Shown: piece by piece, positions 1 through 6,002 of the stretch
Layout: every line of letters starts with the position of its first letter
Numbering within the stretch: position 1 is the stretch's first letter
From: Odoribacter sp.
GTDB taxonomy: Bacteria > Bacteroidota > Bacteroidia > Bacteroidales > Marinifilaceae
Length of the DNA stretch: 16,221 nt
Direction of reading: 5' to 3'
Assembly: GCA_020024465.1 (NCBI GenBank)
Contig: JAHHTT010000050.1
Location: 1 to 16,221, forward strand
The notes under the pieces: model-generated
What the model saw: the letters and a program-made list of their open reading frames with translations, nothing else
What the model was told of the DNA's origin: nothing
The model's database searches: none
Program-made: the position numbers and the translations under genes

Positions 1-20
1 TATTTGTTGTGTAGTGAAAA

Positions 21-29
21 TAATTTTTG
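21..29 (+). promoter_or_regulatory. Possible -7 element for the helicase gene (weak)
   Basis: The string TAATTTTTG is close to the Bacteroidota -7 consensus TAnnTTTG but has one extra base in the spacer. A TTTG at 3-6 is present but nearer than the usual -33 spacing. If this is the promoter, transcription would begin near 35 and the 5' UTR would consist almost entirely of the hairpin at 44-92. The match is imperfect in AT-rich DNA, so this is a suggestion only. Confidence 0.22.
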
Positions 30-43
30 TAGAGGGATTCTTT

Positions 44-92
44 TTTTATATTTTTGAACATACTATTATTTAGTATGTTCAAAAATATAAAA
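44..92 (+). repeat. 22-bp perfect inverted repeat touching the helicase start codon
   Basis: Bases 44-65 are the exact reverse complement of 71-92, with a 5-base loop TTATT at 66-70. The central part pairs GAACATACTA with TAGTATGTTC and the outer part is A/T only. The 3' arm ends on the A of the ATG at 92. In RNA this would fold into one long hairpin directly in front of the helicase start. It lacks a GC-rich stem and a following U-tract, so it is not a standard intrinsic terminator. It could be a translational control hairpin for the helicase, a bidirectional transcription-end structure of an upstream gene outside the window, or an operator for a dimeric regulator. Confidence 0.9.
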
Positions 93-1396
93 TGATGAAA
101 TTTAATGATTTAAATATTAGTAAGCCGATATTGATGGCTCTTGAAGATGCAGGATTTGATCGTCCTACACCTATTCAAGAACAAGCATTTTTTGTTATTC
201 GTTCGGGTAAAGATATGATGGGAATTGCTCAGACTGGAACTGGAAAAACACTGGCATATTTGATTCCTTTGTTGATGAAATTACATTATGCTCAAGGTAA
301 TTATCCGCGGGCAATTGTCATCGTTCCTACTCGAGAATTGGTTATTCAGGTATGTGAAAGTATAGAATTGCTTACAGAATTTATGGATATTCGTTGTGTC
401 GGTATTTATGGAGGGACTAATATCCGTACTCAACAGTCGGCAGTTTATGATGGTATTGATCTGTTAGTGGCAACGCCAGGCAGATTTATGGATATGTATA
501 TGAATGGTATTATTCGCACAAACCAAGTCAAAATTGTTGTAGTTGATGAAGCTGATCGTTTGATGGATATGGGTTTTATGCCACAATTGAGAAGTATATT
601 AGAAGTGGTTCCAGAAAAACACCAAACATTATTATTTTCGGCTACATTTTCAGCTACTATTGATGAAATTGCACGCAAATTTTTATCACCTGATTTTATT
701 CGTATAGAAACTACAATTCAAGCAACTCCCGTGAAATTTGTTAGTCAATTTCGTTATGATGTACCAAATATTTTAACAAAAATCAATTTGTTAAAATTAT
801 TATTGGCAAATAAGAAGGAATATCGTCGAGTGATAGTTTTTACAGAAACGAAAAAAAATGCAGATCGTATTGTCGATAAATTAGCAGATTATTGGGCCGG
901 AGAGTTGAGTGTACTGCATTCCAATAAGGCTCAGAATTCGCGTTTAAATGCTTTGCGTGCTTTTAAAAATGGAATTACTCGCATTATGGTGTCTTCGGAT
1001 GTAGCAGCTCGTGGTATCGATGTACAAGATGTGTCGCATGTAATAAATTTTGATATACCTTTAATACCAGAAGAATATGTTCATCGTATTGGGCGTACAG
1101 CACGTGCGGGTAAGGCTGGAATTGCTATCAGTTTCGTTTCAGAAAAAGAGAAAACACGATTTGATGAAATAGAAGCATTAATTAGTCAACATATAGGGAT
1201 TTTAGAATTGCCTGAAAATCTTGAAATATCAGAATTGTTGATGGATGAAGAGAAGGTGCAGACGGCTAATATTGTGTATCAACGTAGCAAACCAATAGGG
1301 GGAGGAGCTTTTCATCAACGTTCGGCAAAAAATAGCAAAAAACCTCAGAAGGTACGTTTAGATAGAACAAAAGAGGGACGCCGTAAAAAAAGATAG
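92..1396 (+). CDS. rhlE: DEAD-box ATP-dependent RNA helicase, RhlE-like
   Basis: This 434-residue cytoplasmic enzyme would unwind short RNA duplexes using ATP, in roles such as ribosome assembly or RNA turnover. All superfamily 2 helicase motifs are visible in order: Q motif (F22 to Q29, TPIQ), Walker A AQTGTGKT (46-53), PTREL (79-83), GG (107-108), TPGR (128-131), DEAD (152-155), SAT (183-185), motif IV VIVFTETK (247-254), the SSDVAARGID block (301-310) and HRIGRTARAG (331-340). A basic tail (about 405-434, rich in K and R) probably adds nonspecific RNA binding. The start is ATG 92; ATG 95 is an alternative. It is a single gene, 241 bases before tnaA, which has its own promoter. The family is certain. 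The RhlE label rests on overall length and short basic tail, and other DEAD-box subfamilies cannot be fully excluded. Confidence 0.93.
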   Translation: MMKFNDLNISKPILMALEDAGFDRPTPIQEQAFFVIRSGKDMMGIAQTGTGKTLAYLIPLLMKLHYAQGNYPRAIVIVPTRELVIQVCESIELLTEFMDIRCVGIYGGTNIRTQQSAVYDGIDLLVATPGRFMDMYMNGIIRTNQVKIVVVDEADRLMDMGFMPQLRSILEVVPEKHQTLLFSATFSATIDEIARKFLSPDFIRIETTIQATPVKFVSQFRYDVPNILTKINLLKLLLANKKEYRRVIVFTETKKNADRIVDKLADYWAGELSVLHSNKAQNSRLNALRAFKNGITRIMVSSDVAARGIDVQDVSHVINFDIPLIPEEYVHRIGRTARAGKAGIAISFVSEKEKTRFDEIEALISQHIGILELPENLEISELLMDEEKVQTANIVYQRSKPIGGGAFHQRSAKNSKKPQKVRLDRTKEGRRKKR

Positions 1397-1457
1397 TAAA
1401 GAATAATTATTGGATAGAAATAATTGATCCAAGATTAGCAAAGTTGTAAACTTTTCG

Positions 1458-1465
1458 TATATTTG
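1458..1465 (+). promoter_or_regulatory. Bacteroides-type -7 promoter element upstream of tnaA
   Basis: TATATTTG matches TAnnTTTG exactly and is followed by CA, a common context for these promoters. Transcription should begin around 1470, giving a leader of roughly 165 bases before the tryptophanase start. No clear TTTG was found at the -33 position, which suggests the promoter may need an activator. The hexamer TGCAAT occurs twice at 10-bp spacing (1464-1469 and 1474-1479) right at the predicted start. Confidence 0.5.
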
Positions 1466-1506
1466 CAATCGTATGCAATTAGGAAGTAACATATTACCTG
1501 TCAATT

Positions 1507-1557
1507 CGCTTTTTTTGAATATTAAAAAGCGTGATGAATTTTAGAAATCAAATTCAT
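1507..1557 (+). promoter_or_regulatory. Two adjacent hairpins in the tnaA leader
   Basis: Hairpin one pairs CGCTTTTT (1507-1514) with AAAAAGCG (1524-1531) around a 9-base loop. Hairpin two pairs ATGAATTT (1534-1541) with AAATTCAT (1550-1557) around an 8-base loop. They are two bases apart and lie in the middle of the predicted leader. Neither is followed immediately by a long U-run, although a T-rich stretch (TTGTTTTTATT) starts at about 1565. They could be a leader regulatory element or simply structured UTR. No known riboswitch class is recognised. Confidence 0.4.
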
Positions 1558-1637
1558 TCAATCCTTGTTTTTATTAAGAAAAGGAAAATAATTAATATTC
1601 GTTTTTTATTTGACTAATCAATTAAATCATATTTATT

Positions 1638-3017
1638 ATGGAATTACCATTTGCAGAATCTTATCGAATTAAGATGGTTGAACCCATCCGTAAAAGTACT
1701 CGTGAAGAACGTGAAAAGTGGATTAAGGAAGCTAAATACAATCTTTTTTCATTAAAGAGCGATTATGTATTTATCGATTTATTGACAGACTCAGGGACTG
1801 GAGCTATGAGTGATAGACAGTGGGCTGAAATGATGTTGGGAGATGAAAGTTATGCTGGAGCGCGTTCATATTATAGAATGAAAAATGCCATCAAGGAAAT
1901 TTTAGGGTTCGATTATTTTTTACCTACACATCAGGGGCGTGCAGCAGAGAATGTTTTATATTCTACTATAATTAAGGAAGGAGATATATTACCAGGAAAT
2001 TCTCATTTTGATACAACAAAAGGACATATTGAGTACCGTAAGGCTGTTGCTCTTGACTGTACCATAGATGAAGCTGCGGATACACAATTGGAAGTTCCGT
2101 TTAAAGGGAATCTTGATCCTGCGAAGTTGGAAGCTGTTTTGCGGAAATATCCAAAAGAAAAAATACCTGCTGTAGTATTAACTATAACTAATAATACAGC
2201 GGGTGGTCAGCCTGTTTCGATGCAGAATATTCGAGAAGTATCAGCTCTGTGTAAAAAATATGGAGTGAATTTACAGATGGATTCTGCTCGTTTTGCTGAA
2301 AATGCATATTTTATCAAGATACGCGAGAAAGGATATGAAAATAAGACAATTAAAGAAATTGTGAAAGAGATGTTTTCTTATGCAGACATTATGACTATGT
2401 CTTCCAAAAAAGACGCTATCGTTAATATGGGAGGTTTTGTTGCTTTTAAAAATCAGGAGTTGTGGAAGAAATGTCAGATGTTTTGTATAATGAATGAAGG
2501 ATTTATTACGTATGGCGGTATGTCAGGACGTGATATGAATGCATTGGCCCAGGGATTGGATGAAAGTACAGAGTTTGATTATTTGGAAACCCGTATTAGA
2601 CAAGTAGAATATCTTGGTGCAAAGTTGGATGAATATGGCATTCCTTATCAGCGTCCTGCTGGTGGGCATGCTATTTTCGTAGATGCTAAAAAGATTTTGA
2701 CACATGTGCCGAAAGAAGAATTTATTGCACAAACATTGGCTGTTGAATTATATTTGGAAGCAGGTATTCGTGGGGTAGAAATTGGTTCTATTTTGGCAGA
2801 TCGAGACCCTATTACTCGTGAAAATCGTTATCCTAGTTTAGAATTGTTGCGCTTAGCTATTCCTCGTCGTACTTATACAAATAATCATATGGATGTGATT
2901 GCTGTTGCGTTGAAAAATGTATTTGAGCGTCGGGAATCAATTACGCGTGGATATGTGATTACAAAAGAATTTCCTATCATGCGCCACTTTACTGTTGAAC
3001 TTGACAAGGCAAAATAA
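1638..3017 (+). CDS. tnaA: Tryptophanase (tryptophan indole-lyase)
   Basis: This PLP enzyme splits L-tryptophan into indole, pyruvate and ammonia in the cytoplasm; 459 residues is normal for the beta-eliminating lyase family. The PLP lysine is K258 in MSSKKD (254-259). D215 and R218 lie in MDSARFAEN, and IDLLTDSGT (46-54) and PTHQGR (96-101) are conserved. Tryptophanase and tyrosine phenol-lyase are told apart by a few sites: here D125 in HFDTT (Thr in tyrosine phenol-lyase), I382 in VEIGS (Arg in that enzyme) and H450 in RHFT (Phe in that enzyme). All three favour tryptophanase, so the organism is probably indole-positive. It stands alone: no tryptophan permease follows within the window. 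The start at ATG 1638 fits the family N-terminus (ESYRIKMVEP). No obvious Shine-Dalgarno sequence is seen. Confidence 0.93.
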   Translation: MELPFAESYRIKMVEPIRKSTREEREKWIKEAKYNLFSLKSDYVFIDLLTDSGTGAMSDRQWAEMMLGDESYAGARSYYRMKNAIKEILGFDYFLPTHQGRAAENVLYSTIIKEGDILPGNSHFDTTKGHIEYRKAVALDCTIDEAADTQLEVPFKGNLDPAKLEAVLRKYPKEKIPAVVLTITNNTAGGQPVSMQNIREVSALCKKYGVNLQMDSARFAENAYFIKIREKGYENKTIKEIVKEMFSYADIMTMSSKKDAIVNMGGFVAFKNQELWKKCQMFCIMNEGFITYGGMSGRDMNALAQGLDESTEFDYLETRIRQVEYLGAKLDEYGIPYQRPAGGHAIFVDAKKILTHVPKEEFIAQTLAVELYLEAGIRGVEIGSILADRDPITRENRYPSLELLRLAIPRRTYTNNHMDVIAVALKNVFERRESITRGYVITKEFPIMRHFTVELDKAK

Positions 3018-3137
3018 ATAGAAAAGAAAGTGTAACACAATAAAATATTTTGTGTAAATGAGAAATACAGAATTCGATAGATACGACCCCTGAAAGTTGA
3101 ACGGTTTGGTATTAAGCGAAGGCTATAAGGTTGGATC

Positions 3138-3170
3138 AAAGCTCGGTATTACACCGGGCTTTCCTATTTT
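3138..3170 (+). terminator. Intrinsic terminator, probably of tnaA
   Basis: AAAGCTCGGT (3138-3147) pairs with ACCGGGCTTT (3153-3162) over 10 bp, with one T-G wobble and the loop ATTAC. The stem is followed by the T-rich run CCTATTTTGT. It lies 120 bases after the tnaA stop, so the tnaA message would carry a fairly long 3' UTR unless a small transcript of its own ends here. Confidence 0.75.
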
Positions 3171-3196
3171 GTCTCTGTTTTATTCTGTAGTTATTG

Positions 3197-3216
3197 TAAT
3201 ATAATATATTATATTA
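3197..3216. repeat. 20-bp perfect AT-only palindrome
   Basis: The 20 bases are identical to their reverse complement, with the centre between 3206 and 3207 and no loop. It sits just after the tnaA terminator and before the first decayed reading frame. It contains only A and T, so a chance origin is possible. A cruciform or dimeric protein site is the alternative. Confidence 0.6.
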
Positions 3217-3442
3217 TTGCACTGAAATTTTTCTATCTGTTGTATAATCTTATTCCTAAAAGACAAGCACCTGATTATATTAAACATTTTGAAATTCATC
3301 AATTTGATTGACAGGGTAATTTAGTGATGTGGTATAAGATAGATAGGTATATCAAAAATTTTGTGTAGATGAAAAAGAACAGAAAATTTATGCCACAGCT
3401 ATAGGTGATGGTAGATTTCTCTATAAAAAATTGGGTGTATGA
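3213..3442 (+). pseudogene. Remnant of a TolB-like/BF3164-type 6-bladed propeller protein, C-terminal end
   Basis: The frame from about 3225 reads KFFYLLYN, then QAPDYIKHFEIHQFD, a TGA stop at 3309-3311, then QGNLV and KIDRYIKN. A shift of frame in the run AAAAATTTT (about 3354-3362) is then needed to continue with CVDEKEQKIYATAIGDG and end at TGA 3440-3442. This is the pattern I associate with the last blade of BF3164-like propeller lipoproteins of Bacteroidota (a YALYNG-like strand, then FDWxGN, then LDRYI, then FxVDExxxKIYA). The TGA falls where Trp (TGG) is usual. One stop, one frameshift and the lack of upstream blades show a decayed fragment. The family call is from memory of the pattern and is moderately sure; that it is broken is clear. 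Confidence 0.55.
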
Positions 3443-3466
3443 TCTGAAGAGAAACTTTTATAAAAA

Positions 3467-3730
3467 ATGAATATGAAAAAGATTTTTTGGATTTACTATT
3501 GCTTATATTTTAGCAATAATAATTATTTCGAATTTTAATGGTGCATTAACAATTTACTATATAAAAATGAAAAATATATCTTATAGTTGGTGCTGATGCT
3601 TTTGGACATTCAGTAAGGACGATAACCATATCACCTGCAACACATTGCATATGGAGGCTTCGGCTACTTCGATGATGAAGTACACTACTCACATAAAGAA
3701 GGCATAAGAGATGACAGCAAGGATGCGTAA
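3467..3730 (+). pseudogene. Decayed NVEALA-like small exported peptide gene
   Basis: The frame opens with MNMKKIF at ATG 3467 (or 3473). A run of six T (3483-3488) puts it out of frame; with one T fewer it continues as FGFTIAYILAI, like the MKKKIFGxAIA leader of NVEALA peptides. That frame stops at TGA 3594. In another frame, VGADAFGH (3586-3609) lies where the NVEALA cleavage motif would be expected, and a third frame gives YGGFGYFDDEVHYSHKEG (3650-3703), ending at TAA 3728. At least two shifts are needed to join these pieces, so no functional product is likely. It begins 24 bases after the propeller remnant, and NVEALA and propeller genes are usual partners in Bacteroidota. The family call is an inference from layout and leader, not from an intact motif. 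Confidence 0.4.
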
Positions 3731-3954
3731 GACTGTTTTGAAAATTCTTATCAGCTTCATGGTTGCTTTTTTTGATTTTGATGCGGATTTGAAAGAGGAG
3801 GGGGTGAGTTGCTTATCAAATTATTAGACAAATTCAAGACGGTAAGAATGATACTTGCGCTATTTGCAATATAGGGAGCGGAGCTATCATCCGAAAAGGA
3901 AAACTCTCCGTTTCTTGCGAAGTGGAGAGCCGTAGGTGTTATATTGTTCGATAG
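3723..3954 (+). pseudogene. Decayed small Cys-containing secreted peptide gene (unidentified)
   Basis: The start ATG 3723 overlaps the end of the preceding remnant (ATGCGTAA). It begins like a signal peptide, MRKTVLKILISFMVAFF, but terminates at TAG after 34 codons. From 3808 a different frame stays open for 48 codons and looks protein-like: YQIIRQIQDGKNDT, then CAICN, then KGKLSVSCEVES and a last Cys before TAG 3952-3954. A single shift near 3800-3810 would join signal and Cys-containing part into a peptide of about 75 residues with four or more Cys. I do not recognise the family. It may belong to the same peptide locus. An alternative is that the two halves are unrelated open stretches. Confidence 0.35.
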
Positions 3955-4079
3955 ATAAAAATGGAGCCTTTACATTTTACTTATTTTGCGTTATCCGTAG
4001 TTATTAGAATAATTCAAGTTATGGTAGTAAAATAGATGTTTATATCAATGCAAGTCGATTAATAAATAATTTTATAATA
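3955..4079. other. AT-rich spacer between the remnants and the mraZ operator
   Basis: A short frame of 24 codons starts at ATG 3961 (MEPLHFTYFALSVV) and ends at TAG 4033. It has no recognisable motif and is probably chance or further debris. Together with 3018-4236 as a whole, this is the largest stretch in the window without an intact gene. I see no tRNA, rRNA, insertion sequence end or CRISPR repeat in it. Confidence 0.5.
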
Positions 4080-4108
4080 AAAGTGGAGCAAAGTGGTTGA
4101 AAGTGGGG
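4080..4108 (+). promoter_or_regulatory. MraZ operator: three AAAGTGG repeats at 10-bp spacing
   Basis: Perfect AAAGTGG heptamers occur at 4080-4086, 4090-4096 and 4100-4106, each followed by three variable bases. Put another way, TGGAG, TGGTT and TGGGG are separated by exactly five bases. This fits both published MraZ site descriptions (TGGGN direct repeats with 5-bp spacers in E. coli, AAAGTG[G/T] with 3-bp spacers in Mycoplasma). The third repeat lies between the predicted -33 and -7 elements and the second touches the -33, so binding would be expected to affect transcription start directly. Confidence 0.87.
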
Positions 4109-4127
4109 AATATTTTTCTTAATTTTA
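4096..4127 (+). promoter_or_regulatory. Predicted promoter of the dcw operon
   Basis: GTTG (4096-4099, consensus TTTG) and TAATTTTA (4120-4127, consensus TAnnTTTG) are 20 bases apart, which matches the Bacteroidota -33/-7 layout with one mismatch in each element. Transcription would start near 4133, leaving a leader of about 100 bases before mraZ. The overlap with the MraZ repeats supports the assignment. Confidence 0.5.
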
Positions 4128-4225
4128 CATCATTGAATCAAATGATTGTTCTTTAGAATCAATGTTATGTTAAGTGATTGTGATATTGTTGATTATTTAT
4201 TGATGTTGTTGGAATGATATAAGAT

Positions 4226-4231
4226 TAGGAG
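4226..4231 (+). promoter_or_regulatory. Shine-Dalgarno-like sequence before mraZ
   Basis: TAGGAG lies five bases before ATG 4237. This is unusual in this window, where most genes lack a purine-rich box at the right distance, and it supports the chosen mraZ start. Confidence 0.55.
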
Positions 4232-4236
4232 TAAAT

Positions 4237-4683
4237 ATGTGTACCTTTATAGGAGATTATACTAGCAAGATAGACAATAAGTGTCGAGTGGTTGTTCCGT
4301 CTTATTTTAGGAAGACAGTGCTGGCTGCTGGTCTCTCGGTGTTCGTGTTGCGTAAGAGTATCTTTGAAAAATGTATTGATATGTATCCGTTGGATGAGTG
4401 GGAGCGTATGTTGGCAGAGATAAGAATTAAGCTTAATTTATTAAATGCTAAACATATTACTTTTATGCGTGAGTTCTGTAGAGGGACATTAGAGGTAGAA
4501 ATGGATGCGAATGGACGTGTTCTTTTGCCAAGAAGATTGTTGGATGAGGTTGGAATAGATAAAGAAATGATATTTGCTGGTCAGGATAGAAAGATTCAGT
4601 TATGGGATGTGGAAGAATATGGTTGTGTTGCAGTAACTTCAGAGGAGTTGAGTGATTTGGCGGAGGAAATATTTAAGAATTGA
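4237..4683 (+). CDS. mraZ: Transcriptional regulator MraZ
   Basis: MraZ is a ring-forming DNA-binding protein that controls the dcw operon from its own upstream repeats. The 148 residues hold two AbrB-like (SpoVT/AbrB) half-domains, each with the family signature DxxxR: DNKCR at 13-17 followed by VVVP, and DANGR at 90-94 followed by VLLP. The length is typical. It is the first gene of the cluster, 29 bases before rsmH, and three AAAGTGG repeats lie at 4080-4106. The N-terminus MCTFIGDYTSKID aligns with the usual start of the family. In E. coli the protein represses the operon; whether it represses or activates here cannot be told from sequence. Confidence 0.95.
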   Translation: MCTFIGDYTSKIDNKCRVVVPSYFRKTVLAAGLSVFVLRKSIFEKCIDMYPLDEWERMLAEIRIKLNLLNAKHITFMREFCRGTLEVEMDANGRVLLPRRLLDEVGIDKEMIFAGQDRKIQLWDVEEYGCVAVTSEELSDLAEEIFKN

Positions 4684-4712
4684 AATTTTAGATTTGGAAA
4701 ATCGGAATAATT

Positions 4713-5621
4713 ATGTCGGAATATCATATACCTGTTTTATTGAATGAGTCTGTAGATGGCTTGAATCTTCAGCCAGGAGGTGTGTATTTGGATTTGACGT
4801 TTGGAGGAGGAGGTCATTCAAAAGAGATTTTAAAATGCTTGGATACAGAAGGATGTTTGTTGGGTTTTGATCAAGATGAGGATGCTTCGGTAAATGTACC
4901 TGATGATGACCGTTTTATTTTTGTGAATCATAACTTTCGATATTTGCGAAATTTTTTGCGATATTACGGTTATGAAGAAGTTGATGGAATATTGGCTGAT
5001 TTGGGAGTATCCTCGCATGAGTTTGATGAGGCTGAACGAGGTTTTTCTTTTCGGTTTGATGCTGAATTAGATATGCGAATGAATCGACGTAGTAAGTTAA
5101 CAGCAACCGAGGTGTTAAATAATTATACTGCCGAACAATTGATGTTTATATTTAAGAATTATGGTGAGATCGAGAATACTAAGCGATTGGTAGATATGGT
5201 TGTGAAGGCTAGAAGTATTCAAGAGTTGCATACTTCGGAGGAGTTTTATCGGGCAATAGTGCCTTGTATTCCTAAGATGAGAGAAAAAAAATATTTGGCT
5301 AAGGTATATCAGGCTTTAAGAATTGAAGTGAATGGTGAATTGGATGCTTTGGAGGATATGATGGAGCAAGCAATGGAGGTGTTGAAGCCTGGTGGTAGAT
5401 TTGTGATAATCACTTATCATTCTTTGGAAGATCGAATTGTCAAAAATTTTTTGAAATCCGGTAATGCTGAAGGTCGGGTAGATAAAGATGTGTTGTTTGG
5501 ATACATCAATCATAATTTGGAATTGGTGAATCGTAAAGTTATTGTTCCAACAGAGGAAGAAGTTGCCAGAAATCCGCGTGCGAGAAGTGCTAAACTGAGA
5601 ATTGCGAAAAAAATGTCATAA
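4713..5621 (+). CDS. rsmH: 16S rRNA (cytosine-1402-N4)-methyltransferase RsmH
   Basis: RsmH (formerly MraW) uses S-adenosylmethionine to methylate N4 of C1402 in 16S rRNA in the P site of the small subunit. The 302-residue protein begins with YHIPVLLNE (4-12) and has the SAM-binding loop DLTFGGGGHS (27-36), ADLGVSS (95-101), RGFSFRFDAELDMRM (109-123), ALRIEVNGEL (201-210) and the closing block PGGRFVIITYHSLEDR (226-241). Length and motif order are standard and no key residue is missing. It lies 29 bases after mraZ and 9 bases before the ftsL-like gene, its usual place in the dcw cluster. Confidence 0.96.
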   Translation: MSEYHIPVLLNESVDGLNLQPGGVYLDLTFGGGGHSKEILKCLDTEGCLLGFDQDEDASVNVPDDDRFIFVNHNFRYLRNFLRYYGYEEVDGILADLGVSSHEFDEAERGFSFRFDAELDMRMNRRSKLTATEVLNNYTAEQLMFIFKNYGEIENTKRLVDMVVKARSIQELHTSEEFYRAIVPCIPKMREKKYLAKVYQALRIEVNGELDALEDMMEQAMEVLKPGGRFVIITYHSLEDRIVKNFLKSGNAEGRVDKDVLFGYINHNLELVNRKVIVPTEEEVARNPRARSAKLRIAKKMS

Positions 5622-5630
5622 TTTGGAATT

Positions 5631-5993
5631 ATGAATAATGACATACATGATAGAGAAAATACTGATTCTGTAAAGTACGGGAGACATGGAAATTCTTTAA
5701 AAGGATTATTGGAAGGAAGAATGTTTGCTGATAAATTGAAGCGTAATATTTCTTTTGTTCTGTTTGTGACGTTATTGGGAGTTTGGTATATATCGAATGG
5801 CTATTCAATGGAAAAATTGTATAGGGAACGTAGTTCGTTGGAAAAAGAGGTACGTGATTTGCGTTTTGAATCCATTACAGCAGCAGCTGATTTGATGTTT
5901 ATTCGAAAACAATCGGAGGTTATTAAGCGTATCAAGGAAGAAGGATTGTCTTTGGAGGAGAGTAAAGAGCCACCGGTGAAATTATATAAATGA
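5631..5993 (+). CDS. ftsL: FtsL-like cell division protein
   Basis: This is a small bitopic membrane protein of 120 residues placed exactly where FtsL belongs, between rsmH and ftsI. A charged cytoplasmic N-terminus (1-38) is followed by one membrane segment at about 40-57 (ISFVLFVTLLGVWYIS) and a periplasmic stretch with heptad-like leucines and charges (about 60-105) that can form a coiled coil. In the family FtsL bridges FtsB/FtsQ and the FtsW-FtsI synthase. Sequence conservation in FtsL is very low, so the call rests on topology, length and position; it fits the FtsL-like family of Bacteroidota. There are 9 bases from rsmH, and its TGA lies 9 bases before the preferred ftsI start. Confidence 0.82.
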   Translation: MNNDIHDRENTDSVKYGRHGNSLKGLLEGRMFADKLKRNISFVLFVTLLGVWYISNGYSMEKLYRERSSLEKEVRDLRFESITAAADLMFIRKQSEVIKRIKEEGLSLEESKEPPVKLYK

Positions 5994-6002
5994 CGAGTGG
6001 TC

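Noticed and set aside
1473..1544. A 23-codon frame in the tnaA leader (MQLGSNILPVNSLFL...) considered as a TnaC-like leader peptide.
   Set aside because: It has no Trp codon, starts within a few bases of the predicted transcript start, and resembles no known leader peptide.
3099..3206. An open, protein-like frame across the tnaA terminator (SEGYKVGSKLGITPGFP).
   Set aside because: It has no start codon of its own, is preceded by a stop in frame, and its middle is the terminator stem. I cannot tie it to a family.
3904..3929. A hairpin CTCTCC/GGAGAG with an inner CTT/AAG stem, considered as a terminator.
   Set aside because: No T-run follows, the stem is interrupted, and it lies inside the decayed Cys-peptide frame.
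4129..4162. Short inverted repeat ATCATT/AATGAT and repeated GAATCAA in the mraZ leader, considered as a second operator or riboswitch.
   Set aside because: They are short, AT-rich, and match no known element; chance is likely.
3018..4236. Whether the gene-poor interval is an insertion sequence or integrated element.
   Set aside because: No transposase-like text, matching terminal inverted repeats or target duplication could be seen; the remnants read as decayed peptide and propeller genes.
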